Assembly: GCA_037447655.1 (NCBI GenBank)
Contig: JBBHKE010003045.1
Span: forward strand, 1-64,000
Length of the DNA stretch: 64,000 nucleotides
Reading direction: 5' to 3'
DNA from: Zygnema cylindricum
Taxonomy: Eukaryota; Streptophyta; Zygnematophyceae; Zygnematales; Zygnemataceae
The notes beneath the pieces were generated by a model, which was not told the origin of the DNA, did no database searches, and worked only from the letters and a program-made list of their open reading frames with translations. Shown one piece after another: positions 45,401 through 57,078 of the stretch. Made by a program: the position numbers and the translations under genes. Within the stretch, counting starts at the first letter, position 1, and every line of letters begins with the position of its first letter.

Positions 45401-45832
45401 CTTTTATCATCTAATACAGATGTAGAGATAAGGTTTTTGTTTAACCCCAGAATAAACAATACATCAGAGAACGTAACTATTGAGGTTTTTCCCTCCACTA
45501 TGACTTTAAAATCTACCGATCCTACATAAGTAGTGGTAACTACCCTCCTATCCCCATTTTCAATCTCTACTGTAGGGATCTTTCTCAGCTTAGTGAACAG
45601 ATGCTTATCCTTGCACATGTGCATGGAGGCACCTAAATCCACAATCCAAATCCTTCACCTTTTAGTCCACCGAAAGCACATTTGTGTTCTGTGGAATTTC
45701 AACTTCTGTCTTTACCTCCAACTCCTCATCCAAAAGAAGTTCGTCGTCTTGCTCATCGGATTCCTCCTTGAGAAGCTGTGTGACAATTGCCTTTTTCTTC
45801 CATCGTGGCTGACCCCCGTTCTGCCCCTCCTT
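42415..45832 (-). pseudogene. pol: copia gag C-terminus and pol of element D
   Basis: It continues from gag as KEGQNGGQPRWKKKAIVTQ. Protease (about 45.64-45.38 kb) reads DLGASMHMCKDKHLF, with Leu instead of Ser/Thr in the catalytic D-S/T-G. The GAG-pre-integrase finger and integrase (about 45.25-44.5 kb) are riddled with stops. The linker and RT follow: KGFTQKEGIDYEETVAPV, MDIKTTILHGELEEEI, IAIYVDDLLVLSK with YVDD at 43387-43398. RNase H (about 43.03-42.43 kb) contains NCTRPDLAAAVGVLSRSL, DNQAVIAIAANPKHHFKAKH and ends near 42431. Many frameshifts make it inactive. Confidence 0.88.
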
Positions 45833-46887
45833 TGAAACTCTGAGACCTCCATAAGTCCTCTGAGTGGACAGTTTCCAAGAAGCCTCTAGGATAACCCTGA
45901 CCCCTTTGTGTTTTAGCAAAAATAACTGCCACCCTGGCAGAAAAAATCCTGACCAACTTCACACATGTCAAGACAAGACTCCCCTGAGTCGATAGCAAAA
46001 AGAATCTCTGAATTTGCTCCCCTAAGCACTAAATTATGGAGGGTCAAAGTTGACCTTTTGTACAGATGCTCTTTGGGAGAGAGGGTCCTATCTTCTAATT
46101 TTTCTAAGTCCTATCTCTCTCACAGACTCTATCAACTAATGTACGGAGCCAATCAGATTTCAGTTTCGTACGCAAAAGTACTGCTGCCGGTGTACTTTAT
46201 GTACGGCCATTGTATGACATGGCCTAAATGTCGACACGTGGTATGTCCGGATTCGCTCCCTCAATCCTCGGAGATGCCGCGATCCAATGTCATTGCGCCA
46301 CGTGTCATCCGATGTGGTGATGCCCACAAACCGCCAAAATCCTATTCCGCGATCTCGGCGTTAATTTTGGCCGTCTGATTAAATTCACATTTAATCGTAG
46401 CCTTAATAAATACATGCGCGGTATTCGTTTCACTAAAGTAATAAATGCGCGGTATTGGTTTCTTATCCGTACCGGAATCCGTACTTTTACATTTGCTAGA
46501 TATATGTCTCCCGTAATCAGTTATAGTTAAATGAACTTTTCTACGTATATATGTTTAAATAATTATCAAACCCTATAATACGTAACACTACTTCTAGACT
46601 TAATGGCTAAGGCTACCGGCTACCAGCTGTCTGCCGGCCGGTAGGTACCAGGATCAAATCCTGTGGCCGGCAAATATCTTTTAGTAAATTAAACCCCTAA
46701 CTAAAATATATTTTCCCGTAAACCTCTAGATAGCCTAGGTAGCCATGGCTCTAGCTCCCTCTCCAATTTCTCAGTGATTGCGACAAGTTTGAGAGTTGGA
46801 GAGAGAAGTTAGAGGTAGACTGCCTCGGCTTCTTTCTTATTTCTATTCAGACCTAGAAAATACTTTAAAAGACCATTAATTTCTACA
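45833..46887 (-). repeat. 3' LTR of element C
   Basis: Keeps the ATG (ATGGAGGTCTCAGAGTTTCA at its end). tRNA-like module, plus strand, 46591-46673, with stem TGCCGGCC/GGCCGGCA. Confidence 0.9.
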
Positions 46888-46900
46888 CTCCCCTTATTTT
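46888..46900 (-). promoter_or_regulatory. polypurine tract of C
   Basis: AAAATAAGGGGAG, identical to that of element A. Confidence 0.85.
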
Positions 46901-49900
46901 CTAGTCAATCTTTAATTTAAAACCACACTTTTCCCTGCAGAAAATTAGATTAGGGAAAGGCACAGGTTTGGTCATCATATCTGCTACCATCTCACTATCT
47001 GGTTGGTACTCTAAGCTGATTATTTTGTTTTCTACTTTCTCTCTAACAAAGCTGAGTCTAATGTCCATGTGTTTAGCTTTAAAATGATGTTTAGGATTGG
47101 CAGAAATAGCGATTGCTGCCTGATTATCACAAAAAAAATTCTGCACACCACTCTTAAGGTGACCAAGCTCACCAAGCAAAGACTTGACCCACATCAATTC
47201 TTTTACAGCAGAGCAAGAGGCCATATACTCAGCCTCCATGGTGGACTGAGCAATAACTTTTTGCTGTTTGCTACTACAACAGCAAGCCCCATCACCCACA
47301 TATAATACATATCAGAAGTGCATCTCCTCATCGGAGCATCACCATAACTGGCATCACTCCTAGTAGTGATGTCAGTATTCTCCCCACCCAAATGCAACCA
47401 TAGATCCCTAGTTCCTATCAAATATCTAAGGACTCTCTTAGCTGCCTCCCAATCCTTTTTAGTGGGAGCATTTAGACTTCTACTCAGCACTCCTACAGTT
47501 GCAGCTAAATCCGGCCGGGTACAATTCATAAAATAGATTAGACTTCCCACTACTTGCCTGTAAGGAATAGTCTTCATGAACTTCTGTTCTTCAAGAGATA
47601 ATTCCTTGTCTAAGACTATGACTCCTTCTTCCTCATTCCCCTCACTTCCCTTCTTCAATTCCATTGGAGTTGTACAACTATTAGCTTTATCCATTTGAAA
47701 TTTTTCAAGCATGTTCCCTATTGCTTCTTTTTGAGTCAATCTTATAATTTTTCTTTTTCGGTCTCTCTCTACTTGAATTCCCAAAATATATTTTGCTTCC
47801 CCCATATACTTCATTTCAAATCTCCCCTTAAGATTGGTTTTCAGTTTATTAATTTTTTCCATTGATTTACTTAAGACAAGCAAATCATCAACATAAATTG
47901 CAATAAATATAAAACCTTCCTCATCTTCGAAAACATAGATTGAGTGATCTGAGCTGATCCGGATATATCCCAGACCGGTAAGAAACTCATCAAGCTTCTT
48001 ATTCCACTGTCGAGGCGCCTGTTTCAAACCATAAAGAGATTTAATCCGCCGGCATACCTTACTCTCCTCTCCTTCCTCCACAAACCCTTCGGGTTGTCCC
48101 ATGAAGATCTCGTCTTCGAATTCTCCATGCAAAAAGGCTGTCTTGATGTCCATCTGGTGCACTTCCATGTCTTCCGCTGCTGCCAGGCTGAGAAGTATGC
48201 GGACGGAGGGAAATCTGACCACCGGGGCAAAGGTTTCCTCGTAGTCAATTCCCTCTTTTTGTGTAAACCCATTTGCCACTAATCGGGCCTTGTAGCGCTC
48301 GATTGTGTTATTTGGGTTCAGTTTTAATTTGAAAACCCACTTACAACCGATTGGTTTTCGGTGAGGTGGACAATCCACCAGCTCCTAAGTATCGGCCGCC
48401 ATAATTGAGGCCATCTCCTCATTGATGGCTGTCTTCCACCGGTTTCTTTCTGGACAAGTCATCGCCTCTCCATAAGTTTGAGGTTCATCTTGATGAGATA
48501 GTTTAGTTACCTTGTTATTAACCTGTTTTTCTTGTAGCCTTTTGCTACTTCTCGTTCCCCCCTCAAAATCTGAGGCCTGAATAGATGGTTCTCGTGGATT
48601 CTTTCGAACAAACTCGGCTTCTCCCCTATCCCTTGATTCTGAATCAATTTCCACCACGTCTTCCACTTCGGGTAGAGTTGTCACTGGAGTTTCCACAGCC
48701 GAGTCCTTTTCGGTCTGATTTGTATCTGCAAGAATGTCATCTTCTCTAAAACCTGGATAGTTAGGGAGCTTAAAGTCATCGGAATTTTCTGACTCAAATC
48801 TGATTTTTACTGACTTTGTATATTTGAAGGGATCCACAGACTTTCCTTCATCCATAACTACTAGATGCTTTACTAAAATTATATCTTCCCTTTTTAGATC
48901 ATAAACTCTATATCCTTTAACATCCTCATCATATCCTAATAAGTATCCCGGTTTTCATTTAGGATCTAGCTTCCAATTAGACCGATCTGTATCTAGACTG
49001 AATACTTGACTGCCGAAAACCTTTAAGTGAGATAAGTCTGGTTTCCTGCCTGTCCATCTCTCATAAGGTGTTTGATCTTTTATAGCTAAAGTAAGAACTC
49101 CATTTTTGAGGTAATTAGCACAGTTCATTGCTTCTGCCCAAAACCTTTTTCCTATCTTCTTATCTGACAACATACTTCTAGCACTATCACTTAGTGTTCT
49201 ATTTAACCTTTCAGCTACCCCATTCTGTTCCGGGTTTTCTGGAACTGTCTTTTGGTGTTGGACCCCATCTTCCCTCAGAAAATCCTCAAACTGGTTAGAA
49301 GTATACTCTCCACCATTGTCACTCCTTATTCTCTTCATTCGAGTTTCATGAAGTTTTTCGCTCCATGCTTTATATTGTCTAAAACAATCCTGAGCTTCGG
49401 ACTTGTTTTTCAAAAAATACACTCGGGAATATCGAGACCAATCATCAGTGATAGTCATCATAAATCTCTTCCCCCCCGGTGAGGGCACTTTAGCTGGTCC
49501 CCAAATATCTGTATGTACTAGATCTAGAATTTTAACCCCCTTATAGGTGGCTGTTTTAGGAAAGGGTAATCTGTGTGTTTTACCTTGAGCACATCCACTA
49601 CAATCACTTATATTATCATTCTCACTAAACTTACACCCTTCCACCACTCCTATCTTTTTCATCTATTTTAACTTGTCTAGATTCACATGCCCAAGCCTCT
49701 TATGCCACATCATAATATCATGAACACCAGCATAATAAAGTTTCTTCTTTTCATTACTTAAAACCAGCCTAAACATCCCATGGCTACCATTCTCAGCAAT
49801 GAAATAGACATCCTCCTCAAAACTAGCAGTAAAGACTCCTTCCGTAGTGCTAGTAAAAAAACCCTTATCATCTAATACGGAAGTAGAGATGAGGTTTTTG

Positions 49901-50249
49901 TTCAGCTCTGGAATAAACAATACATCGGAGAATGTTACTATGGATGTCTTTCCTTCTACTAACACTTTCAAATCTACCGATCCTACAAGAGTAGTGGTGA
50001 CTATCCTCCCATCCCCGTACTCTATCTCTACGCTGGGAATATTTCTTATCTTAGTGAACAGGTGCCTATCCTTACACATATGCATGGAGGCACCTGAATC
50101 TACAATCCAGCCTGTTTCACCTTTCGATCCACCGTAAGCACATTTATGCCTTCGTGGTATTTTGACCTCATTTTTCGCCCCCAACATCTCATCTAAAAGG
50201 AGCTCATCGTCCTCGTCCTCGGATTCCGCCTCATGTACCTGTGTCACAA
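46901..50249 (-). pseudogene. pol: copia Pol of element C (protease, integrase, RT, RNase H)
   Basis: Copia order is complete. Protease has DSGASMHMCKDRHLF, catalytic D-S-G intact (50.1 kb). The zinc finger HKRLGHVN...DCSGCAQGK is split by a stop at about 49664 (KLK-stop-MKK). Integrase (49.6-48.96 kb) has HTDIWGP, SDNGGEYTS and NPEQNGVAERLNRT, ending at TGA near 48955. The linker runs to TAG at 48385-48387 (Trp in relatives). RT (48.38-47.5 kb) has CKWVFKLKLNPNNTIERYKA, MDIKTAFLHGEFEDEI, LYGLKQAPRQWNKKLDEFL and YVDD at 47884-47895. RNase H (47.6-46.9 kb) has a 1-nt deletion near 47312 in RRCTSG, then AQSTMEAEYMA and DNQAAIAISANPKHHFKAKH, ending KID at 46901. Confidence 0.93.
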
Positions 50250-51346
50250 GGGCCTTTTTCTTTCCTCTCGGGGTACCACGCTCTGCCCCTCCTTTAACCG
50301 AAGCTCGGTTAGCTTAGTGCATTCTGCCATATAGTGCCCAGGTTTCTTACTAAAATGACATAAACCTTTGGGATCCCTTGGTCTGAACTCATCGGTCTGA
50401 TTTTTCTGCTACCTCCCCCCATAGTTTTCGACCGGTTTCCGGGAATCCTTGTTCCTCCAATCGGTCGCAGTTGCCAAGGCTTGGCCACTCTTTCCTCCCC
50501 TTCGGATCTCAATCGTATTCTCCCGAACGAGGATCATCCCTACCACTGAGTTCCATATCCAACTTGAGTCCAGCAAGTCCTGCACACGGTTGACTAAGTT
50601 CTCGAACTCATCGGGTAACTTTATCAGTAAACAGTTAACCTTTTCTTTTCACTAAAATCTTTTCCCGCTCTCTCTAGCTCCATGAAGAGTGTAGCAAGCT
50701 CATTGCAAAAATCCAACATCTTCTCCCCTTTGTATACATACTCATTAATTTTCTCATCAGCCAACTGTTGTTGCTGAATCGTACCACTTCGGTACATCTC
50801 TATGAGAGCCATCCAAAGATCGGATGCCCTTTCTACCTGCAAATGAGGACATGCAAGTCCTTGAGTGAGATGGCGTAGGATGAAGTGCTTTACCGCCATA
50901 TTGTTGAAGTCCCAGGTTTCAGTATCATTCTCCTCGTTCCTCGGAATAGGTGACATGAATGCCGAACCAGTTGTTATTGGTGTGGTCGCCTCCTTCTCCT
51001 TTCCTTTGTCCACCACCTCTCCTTTTGTTTCCTCCGTTGAAGGTGGATCCTCTTTTCTGGTGAATCTGCTTCCTCCAAATCCTGGAGGAATTCTAAGACT
51101 TGATGGACGCCCCAACCGTCCACTCAATATCCCCCAAAACCTTTTTTCGCATAGAGCTCCTATCATCATACTTTCCCAGTATATGAAGCCAGTTCCATTA
51201 AAGATTGGTACCCTAGAGGGTGGGCCCATAACCTCTAAACTCTGAGACCTCCCTAAGTCCTCTGAGTGGACAGTTTCCAAGAAGCCTCTAGGATAACCCT
51301 GACCCCTTTGTGTTTCAGCAAAAATAACTGCCACCCTGGCAGACAA
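50250..51346 (-). pseudogene. gag: copia Gag of element C
   Basis: The usual ATG is lost (AGG at 51252-51254). A 1-nt insertion at the LTR end puts a different upstream frame, starting ATG at 51346 in the LTR, in phase with gag (SLEVMGPPSRVPIFNG). It stays open for 240 codons through DTETWDFNNMAVKHFILRHL and YKGEKMLDFCNELATLFMEL to about 50624, then breaks. The zinc knuckle is damaged: CHFSKKPGHYMAEC, second Cys to Ser (AGT). Confidence 0.85.
51219..51233 (-). promoter_or_regulatory. PBS of element C
   Basis: GGTTATGGGCCCACC. Confidence 0.8.
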
Positions 51347-52289
51347 AAACTCTGACCAACTTCACCCCTGTGAAGAGAAGACTCCCCTGAGTCGATAGCA
51401 AAAAGAATCTCTGATTTTGCTCCCTTGAGCAGTAAGTTATGGATGGTCAAATTGACATTTTGTACAGAAGCTCTAAGGGAGAGGGGGTCCTATCTTCTAA
51501 TTTTTCTAAGTCCTATCTCTCTCACAGACTCTATATACTGATGTACGGAGCCAATCAGATTTCAATTTCGTACACAAAAGTACAGTTGCCGGTGTACTTT
51601 ATGTACGGCCATTGTACGACATGGCCTTAATGTCGACACGTAGTATATCCGTATTCGCTCCCTTAATCCTCGGAGATGCCGCGATCCAATCTTATTCCGC
51701 CACGTGTCATCCGATGTGGTGATGCCCACAAACCGGCGAAATCCTCTTCCGCGATCTCGGCGTTAATTCTGGCCGTCCGATTAAATTCACATTTAATCGT
51801 AGCCGTAATAAATACATGCGCGGTATTTGTTTCACTAAAGATATAAATGCGCGGTATTGGTTTCTTATCCGTACCGGAATCCGTACTTTTACATTTGCTG
51901 GATATATGTCTCCCGTAAGCAGTTATAGTTAAATGAACTTTTCTACGTATATATGTTTAAATAATTATCAAACCCTATTATACGTAACACTACTTCTAGA
52001 CTTAACGGCTAAGGCTATCGGCTACCGGCTGTCTGCCGGCCGGTAGGTACCAGGATCAAATCTTGTGGCCGACAAATATCTTTTAGGAAATTAAACCCCT
52101 AACTTAAATATATTTTCCCGTAAACCTCTGGATAGCCTAGGTAGCCATGGCTCTAGCTCCCTCTCCAATTTCTCAGTGACTGCGAGAAGTTTGAGAGTTG
52201 GAGAGAGAAGTTAGAGGTAGACTGCCTCGGCTTCTTTCTTATTTCTATTCATACGTAGAAAATACTTTAAAAGACCATTAATTTCTACA
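51234..52289 (-). repeat. 5' LTR of element C
   Basis: TGTAGAAATTAATGG start. The terminal GAGTTTCA has become GAGTTTAGA (1-nt gain) and the ATG has become AGG at 51252-51254. tRNA-like module, plus strand, 51993-52073 (GATCAAATC). Confidence 0.9.
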
Positions 52290-53264
52290 TCTTTTATCCG
52301 AAGCTCGGTCGGTTTGGTACATTCCGCCATGTAATGCCTGGGATTCTTGCAAAAATGACAAAGCCCTTTTGGTCCCCTTGTTCCGGACTCATCTGATTGA
52401 TTTTTTTGGTCTTCCCCTCCATGACTTCCAAAGGGTTTTCGTGAATCTTTGTTTCTCCAACTTGCCCTGGCCGCCAGGGCTTGTCCACTCTTAACTCCCC
52501 CCCCGATTTCGATTGTATTCTCTTCTACGATGATCATACCAACTACCGAATTCCATATCCACCTGGAGTCCGGCAAATCCTGTACCCGGTTCACAATGTT
52601 CTCATACTCATCGAGTAGTTTCATGAGTAAGCAGTGAACCTTTGCCTTCTCGGTTTCTATTTTTCCGGCATACTCTAACTCCATGAAGAGTATAGCCAAC
52701 TCATTGCAGAAAATCAAGCATCTTCTCTCCTTTGTGAAAATATCCATTGATCCTTTGATCTGCTAGCTTCTGTTCCTAAATAGTACCGCTACGATACATC
52801 TTTATAAGCGCATCCCACAAATCGGATGCCCTTTCCACCTGCAAATGAGGACCTGCGAGTCCTTCTGTGAGATGATGGAGGATAAAATGCTTGGTCGCCA
52901 TGTTGTTGTAGTCCCAGGTATCGATGTCATTCTCCTCATTCCTCGGAATAGAAGACATGAAAACGGATCCGGTTGCTATAGGTGTGGTTTTCTCTTTTTC
53001 TTTCCCCTTTTCCATCATGATGCTTTCTCCGTCTTCTGATTCCATTGATGGCGGTGGATCTGGTTTCCTACCAAATCTGCTTCCTCCAAACCCTAGAGGG
53101 ATAGCAAGACCAGATGGGTGCTTTACTCGCCCACTCACTATTCCCCAAAATATTTTCTCACATAGGGCTCTTATCATCATACACTCCCAGTAGATGAACC
53201 CATTCCCATTGAATATGGTCACCCTAGAGGGTGGGCCCATAACCTGCAACTCTGAGACCTCCAT
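52290..53264 (-). pseudogene. gag: copia Gag of element D, N-terminal and central part
   Basis: The ATG at 53264 lies in the LTR and reads MEVSELQVMGPPSRV through the PBS. It is open for 162 codons to TAG at 52776-52778, where C reads CAG (SGTI-Q). A frameshift follows near 52745, then the frame (ELAILFMELEYAGK, WNSVVGMIIVEENTIEI) reaches an intact zinc knuckle CHFCKNPRHYMAEC. It stops at LRIKD, where element C is inserted. The rest of gag resumes below 45833. Confidence 0.85.
53230..53244 (-). promoter_or_regulatory. PBS of element D
   Basis: GGTTATGGGCCCACC, identical to that of A, C and E, directly after the LTR end TTGCA. Confidence 0.8.
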
Positions 53265-54243
53265 TGGTTCTCAGAGTAGGCATCTTACCACAAGCCTCTA
53301 AGATAACTTCAAACTCTCAGTCTTTGTATGAGTGTTGCTGACACCCTGAGAGAATACAGACTCACCAAATCGCACCCCTTGTAAAAGCAAACTCCCCTGA
53401 GTCTGCCACAAAAAGAATCCTTGAATTTTCTCCCCTGAGCAGTTAATTATCAATGGTGAAAGATGACCTTTTATACAAGAGCTCTCTGGGAGAGAGAGGC
53501 GGCTACCTAAAGTATTTATAAGTCATAAACCCCTCTCTAATCCTTCTTCTACTAAAGTACTGAGCCAATCAATTCTGTATAGTACATAAAGCTACTTGGC
53601 CCGGAGTATTTTCTATACGGCCATTGTACGACATGGCCAAGAATGCAACGCCTGCCATATCTGGGTACGCTATTGTATATCTCGGAGATGCCGCTATCCA
53701 GTGTTATGTTGCCACGTGTCACCCGGTGTGGCTGTGACCGCATACCGCCAAATTGCCTATTTCGTGATCTCGGCTTCTTCCTTCGCCGTCTGATTGATAT
53801 CGGCCTTAATTTATAGTCGTTTAAAATACAAGCAGTACTTTTCGATGTGATTCTATCTAGCTGTCTATGTGATTGTGGTCCGTTCATCGGCTAAATGAAC
53901 TTCTCTATTTTCACGTCTTCAAGTAGCTATCATACCCTACAGACTTCAACATAGGTGCTAGGCTACATGGTAATGACACTAGACTACTTGGACGAACGGT
54001 AGGTACCAGGATCAAATCCTGGGTCTGTTAACCTTTTTGGTAAGTTTACCAAAGGATTGCCTTGTGACTCTAGGGAAAGCATAGGCAGCCAAGGCTCTAG
54101 CTTCTTCTCTAGCTTTCAGTGACTACGGCAAGTATGGGGGCTAAAGAGAGAAGTTATAAGCAAGCTGCCTCTGCTTTTTCTTGCTCCTATTTAGATCATT
54201 TAAGTAACCTAGAAAATACCTAAGTAAACCTTTAATTTCAACA
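53245..54243 (-). repeat. 5' LTR of element D
   Basis: Minus strand TGTTGAAATTAAAGG...GAGTTGCA. TATAAAAGG at 53467-53475; antisense tRNA-like module on the plus strand at 53958-54031 (GATCAAATC). Confidence 0.9.
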
Positions 54244-54248
54244 AAAGG

Positions 54249-57078
54249 GAGACAAGCAAATAAGACCTATTGCTGGCAGAGGAACAAGAGGGTGGATCTA
54301 CAAAGTAAGTGAGGTGGAAAGTGGGTTCGTCCATAGCCCTCGTAAATGGCAAAGAGCTACATTGATCTGATTTTCCTTAATTTTGCGGCCATCCTTTCCT
54401 TCTAAGGTCAAAACCCCTTTGTTAGATACCTCCACTACTTTCAGAATCACCCGTCCGGCCGAAATGTCGAAAGTGTCCTTCTTCTGTTGCATGCGATACA
54501 TGAAATCCTCGGGCATGAATAATCGTTGCCGAGGGACATAATTGCGGCTCGTGCGTTGGGAATACCAAAGCTGATCGCGGTGCTCAGCAGCCTGTAGATT
54601 GCCCATAGCTAGAGGCATTTTCCGGTGAAATACCTTGGCTCGCTCGGCAATCAACTTCTCCACAGTCCCCCGGTTGTCCATCTCCGGAAGTACAACTGCC
54701 TGAGCTGATGCCGCTCCAGGGAGGATGGGATGTCGGTCAAAGAGAACAAAGTAAGGGCTATAGGAATGGAGGGAGGCCTGCCTACTAAATTTGTATCCCA
54801 TTGCAATCCATTGCACCCTTTTGTCCCATTCCCCCAAATCCTCTTCCACGGCACACTTTCGTAGTGACCGCTTCATAGTTTTTACACACCTCTCGGCCAA
54901 AACGTCGGCCTGAGGGTGGTCTCGGTTGGTCAACCTATGGTCAATGACGCACTTCTCTAGAAGGTTAGAGAATTATCCGGCAAAATCAGACTCATGATCA
55001 GTCAAAACTTCGGCCGACGCTCCAAATTGGGACAGCACTCTCTGCAAGAATGCGTTCGCGATAGCTTTGGATTCCTTCCGAGGGAGGACCACCAGTTCGA
55101 TCCATTTGGATAAGTGTTAAATCATTACCAATACAAAACGGTTTCCCCTCTTTGGCTGGTTGGGAGTGGTCTCAGCAGTTCCAATGACCATCTGTAAAAC
55201 ATTCCCCGGAAGGGGAGGGAGTGAAGTTCAGTCCCACCCCTTTTTTTTCAAAGGCGCCTTTCACCCATTCACAAGAAAGGCATGTCTGCACCACAAGATT
55301 GACTTGGGCCCCCAACCCATACCACCAATACGACCTTCTGACTAGTGAGGTGGTACGTTTCTGCCCGAAGTGCCCGCATTGCTGGTGAAGACAACAATGA
55401 GGGTTTCACGTTCTTCGGAGGAGGAACCACTTTCCTCGTACTTTCGGCCCATTTCCTGAGAAGTATGCCTCGGTCCCATTCATACGTTGTCATCCGGGTA
55501 TGAACACGGTACAAGTGAATTCCGGCCAAGTGGGGAAGAGGGGAACCTCTTTGGAAAGACCTAAGAGAATCGCGGTCATTCCAAATATCTTGCGGCCGGC
55601 TCCCATAGGAGCATGCCCCTCCACGTCTACAACAAAAGTTGACAGTTCTTTTTCACCTCCAGGCAACCAAATAAAGACAGAGGAAGCCCTGATAGGTCCT
55701 AAGCTGAGCTCGGGGTTTTTATCGTGTCGCGCCCCTGTAGAGTCTCTAGAGGAAGGGTCTGGATTCCTGCTGAGTTCGTTCGCATTCCCATGGATCTCCC
55801 CGGCTCGGTGGATAATGTTGAAGTCGTATTCCTGCAAGATGAGAACCCATCTAGCCAACTTGTCGGTCATCTTACTGTTCTCCATTATCCATTTGAGGGG
55901 CTAGTGATCCGTAATAAGAGTGAAGTGTACTCCGTTGAGGTAAGACCTGAAATGCTGGATAGCCCACACCGCTGCAAGTAATTCCCATGGTAACTGCTGT
56001 AATTCCCCTCTGCTCTATTATTTCTCCGACTTGCGTAGGCCACTACGTACTCAGCCCCTGCATCGTCCAATTGAGCCAAGTCTGCCCCCAACCCGAACCT
56101 ACTCCTATCAGTATAAAGGAGGAAAGGCCGCTAGTGGGCTAGCATCCGAAGCACAATATGTTCCTTGAGGGAGTCTTTCAAGAATTGAAAAGTTATCTGC
56201 TATTCTTCCGCCCACTAGCACTCCTGGTTTTTTCGCAATAATTGATTTAGTGGCTGGGCGTGGCTCCTGAATTTGGGAATAAACCTCCTGTAATAGTTGG
56301 TCAGCCCTAGGAAAGTGCAAAGAGCCGAAATGTCCTACGGGGGAGGAAGGGCGTCAAGGGCTGCCATCTTAACCATGTGGGGACACACTGTCCCAAAGTC
56401 ACCACATGACCCAGATAAATGATTTTCTGCACCCCAAAAATGCCCTTCCCCGGGTAACACTTCAAGCGCGCTGCTTGGAGAGCGTGGAGAAAAATCTGTA
56501 TATGTTCTTAGTGTTCCTCGAATGTGTTCGAGAAAATAATCACATCGTCGATGTAACACCGTGCGCAATCGATTCCCCGGAAGGCCTTGTCCATGGCATG
56601 TTGGAATTTGGCAAGTGCATTTTTGAGGCCAAATGGCATGTACAACCATTCATACAACCTGGATCCAGCCCAAAAAGCGGTCCTCTCTCAATGTTTTGGC
56701 TCCATTGCAATTAGATGGAACCCATTCTTCATATCCAACGTAGAGTAAATGTTGGCACTAGCAAGAGAGTCGAAGATCTCTTCCGAGGTCGGCATAGGAT
56801 AACGGTCAGAGACAGTTGCCGCGTTGAGCATCTGATAGTCCCCACACATCCGAAAATCTACAGTTTTTCCGGATGAGTCTTTCTTTGGCGGTAGCAATGT
56901 TGGAGAGGCAAACCCATGTAGCCCTGTACTTTCCAGCACCAGCCCCGCGTCCACCAAAGTCTGCACCTTTGCGGTGATGAACTCCTTCTCCTTGAAGCTG
57001 GGAAGGTATGTTTTTGCCAAGCGGTCGCCCTCTCATCGGTCAAGTCAATGTGAAAAGGGGTCCCGTTATAAATCCCTA
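54249..57078 (-). pseudogene. pol: Ty3/gypsy element G: RT, RNase H and integrase
   Basis: Minus strand, domain order RT-RNase H-integrase diagnostic of Ty3/gypsy. RT (57.08-56.3 kb) has NGTPFHIDLTDERA, FRMCGDYQMLN, YSTLDMKNGFHLI, then in another frame CYIDDVIIFSNTFEEH (YIDD at 56541-56555) and KCYPGKG. RNase H (56.1-55.6 kb) has KLARWVLILQEYDFNIIHRA and GNANELSR. The integrase zinc finger HQQCGHFG...QTCLSCEW lies at about 55264-55387. The integrase core/C-terminus (54.93-54.30 kb) has HPQADVLAERCVKTMKRSLR. It ends near 54298. At least six frame breaks and stops. Element D lies just downstream and element E interrupts the N-terminal RT segment. Confidence 0.9.

Larger units (their letters stand above)
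45833..52289 (-). mobile_element. copia element C, nested in gag of D; best preserved pol
   Basis: 6457 bp, minus strand. LTRs 51234-52289 and 45833-46887 (about 1055 bp each), PBS 51219-51233, PPT 46888-46900. Target duplication on the plus strand: TCCTT (45828-45832) and TCTTT (52290-52294), one mismatch. Excising C rejoins D gag as LRIKEGQNGG. By eye only three stops and one frameshift separate its pol from an open frame. Confidence 0.93.
34984..54243 (-). mobile_element. copia element D, containing nested elements B and C
   Basis: Minus strand. The 5' LTR is 53245-54243 (999 bp). The interior is split by element C: gag N-terminal half at 52290-53264, remainder at 42415-45832. The 3' LTR (34984-35394 plus 41814-42401) is split by element B. 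Target duplication is AGAGG/AAAGG (one mismatch). The reading frame of gag (LRIK before C, KEGQNGG after C) resumes across element C, proving the two halves belong together. Every domain is disrupted; this is the oldest-looking copia copy. Confidence 0.88.
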
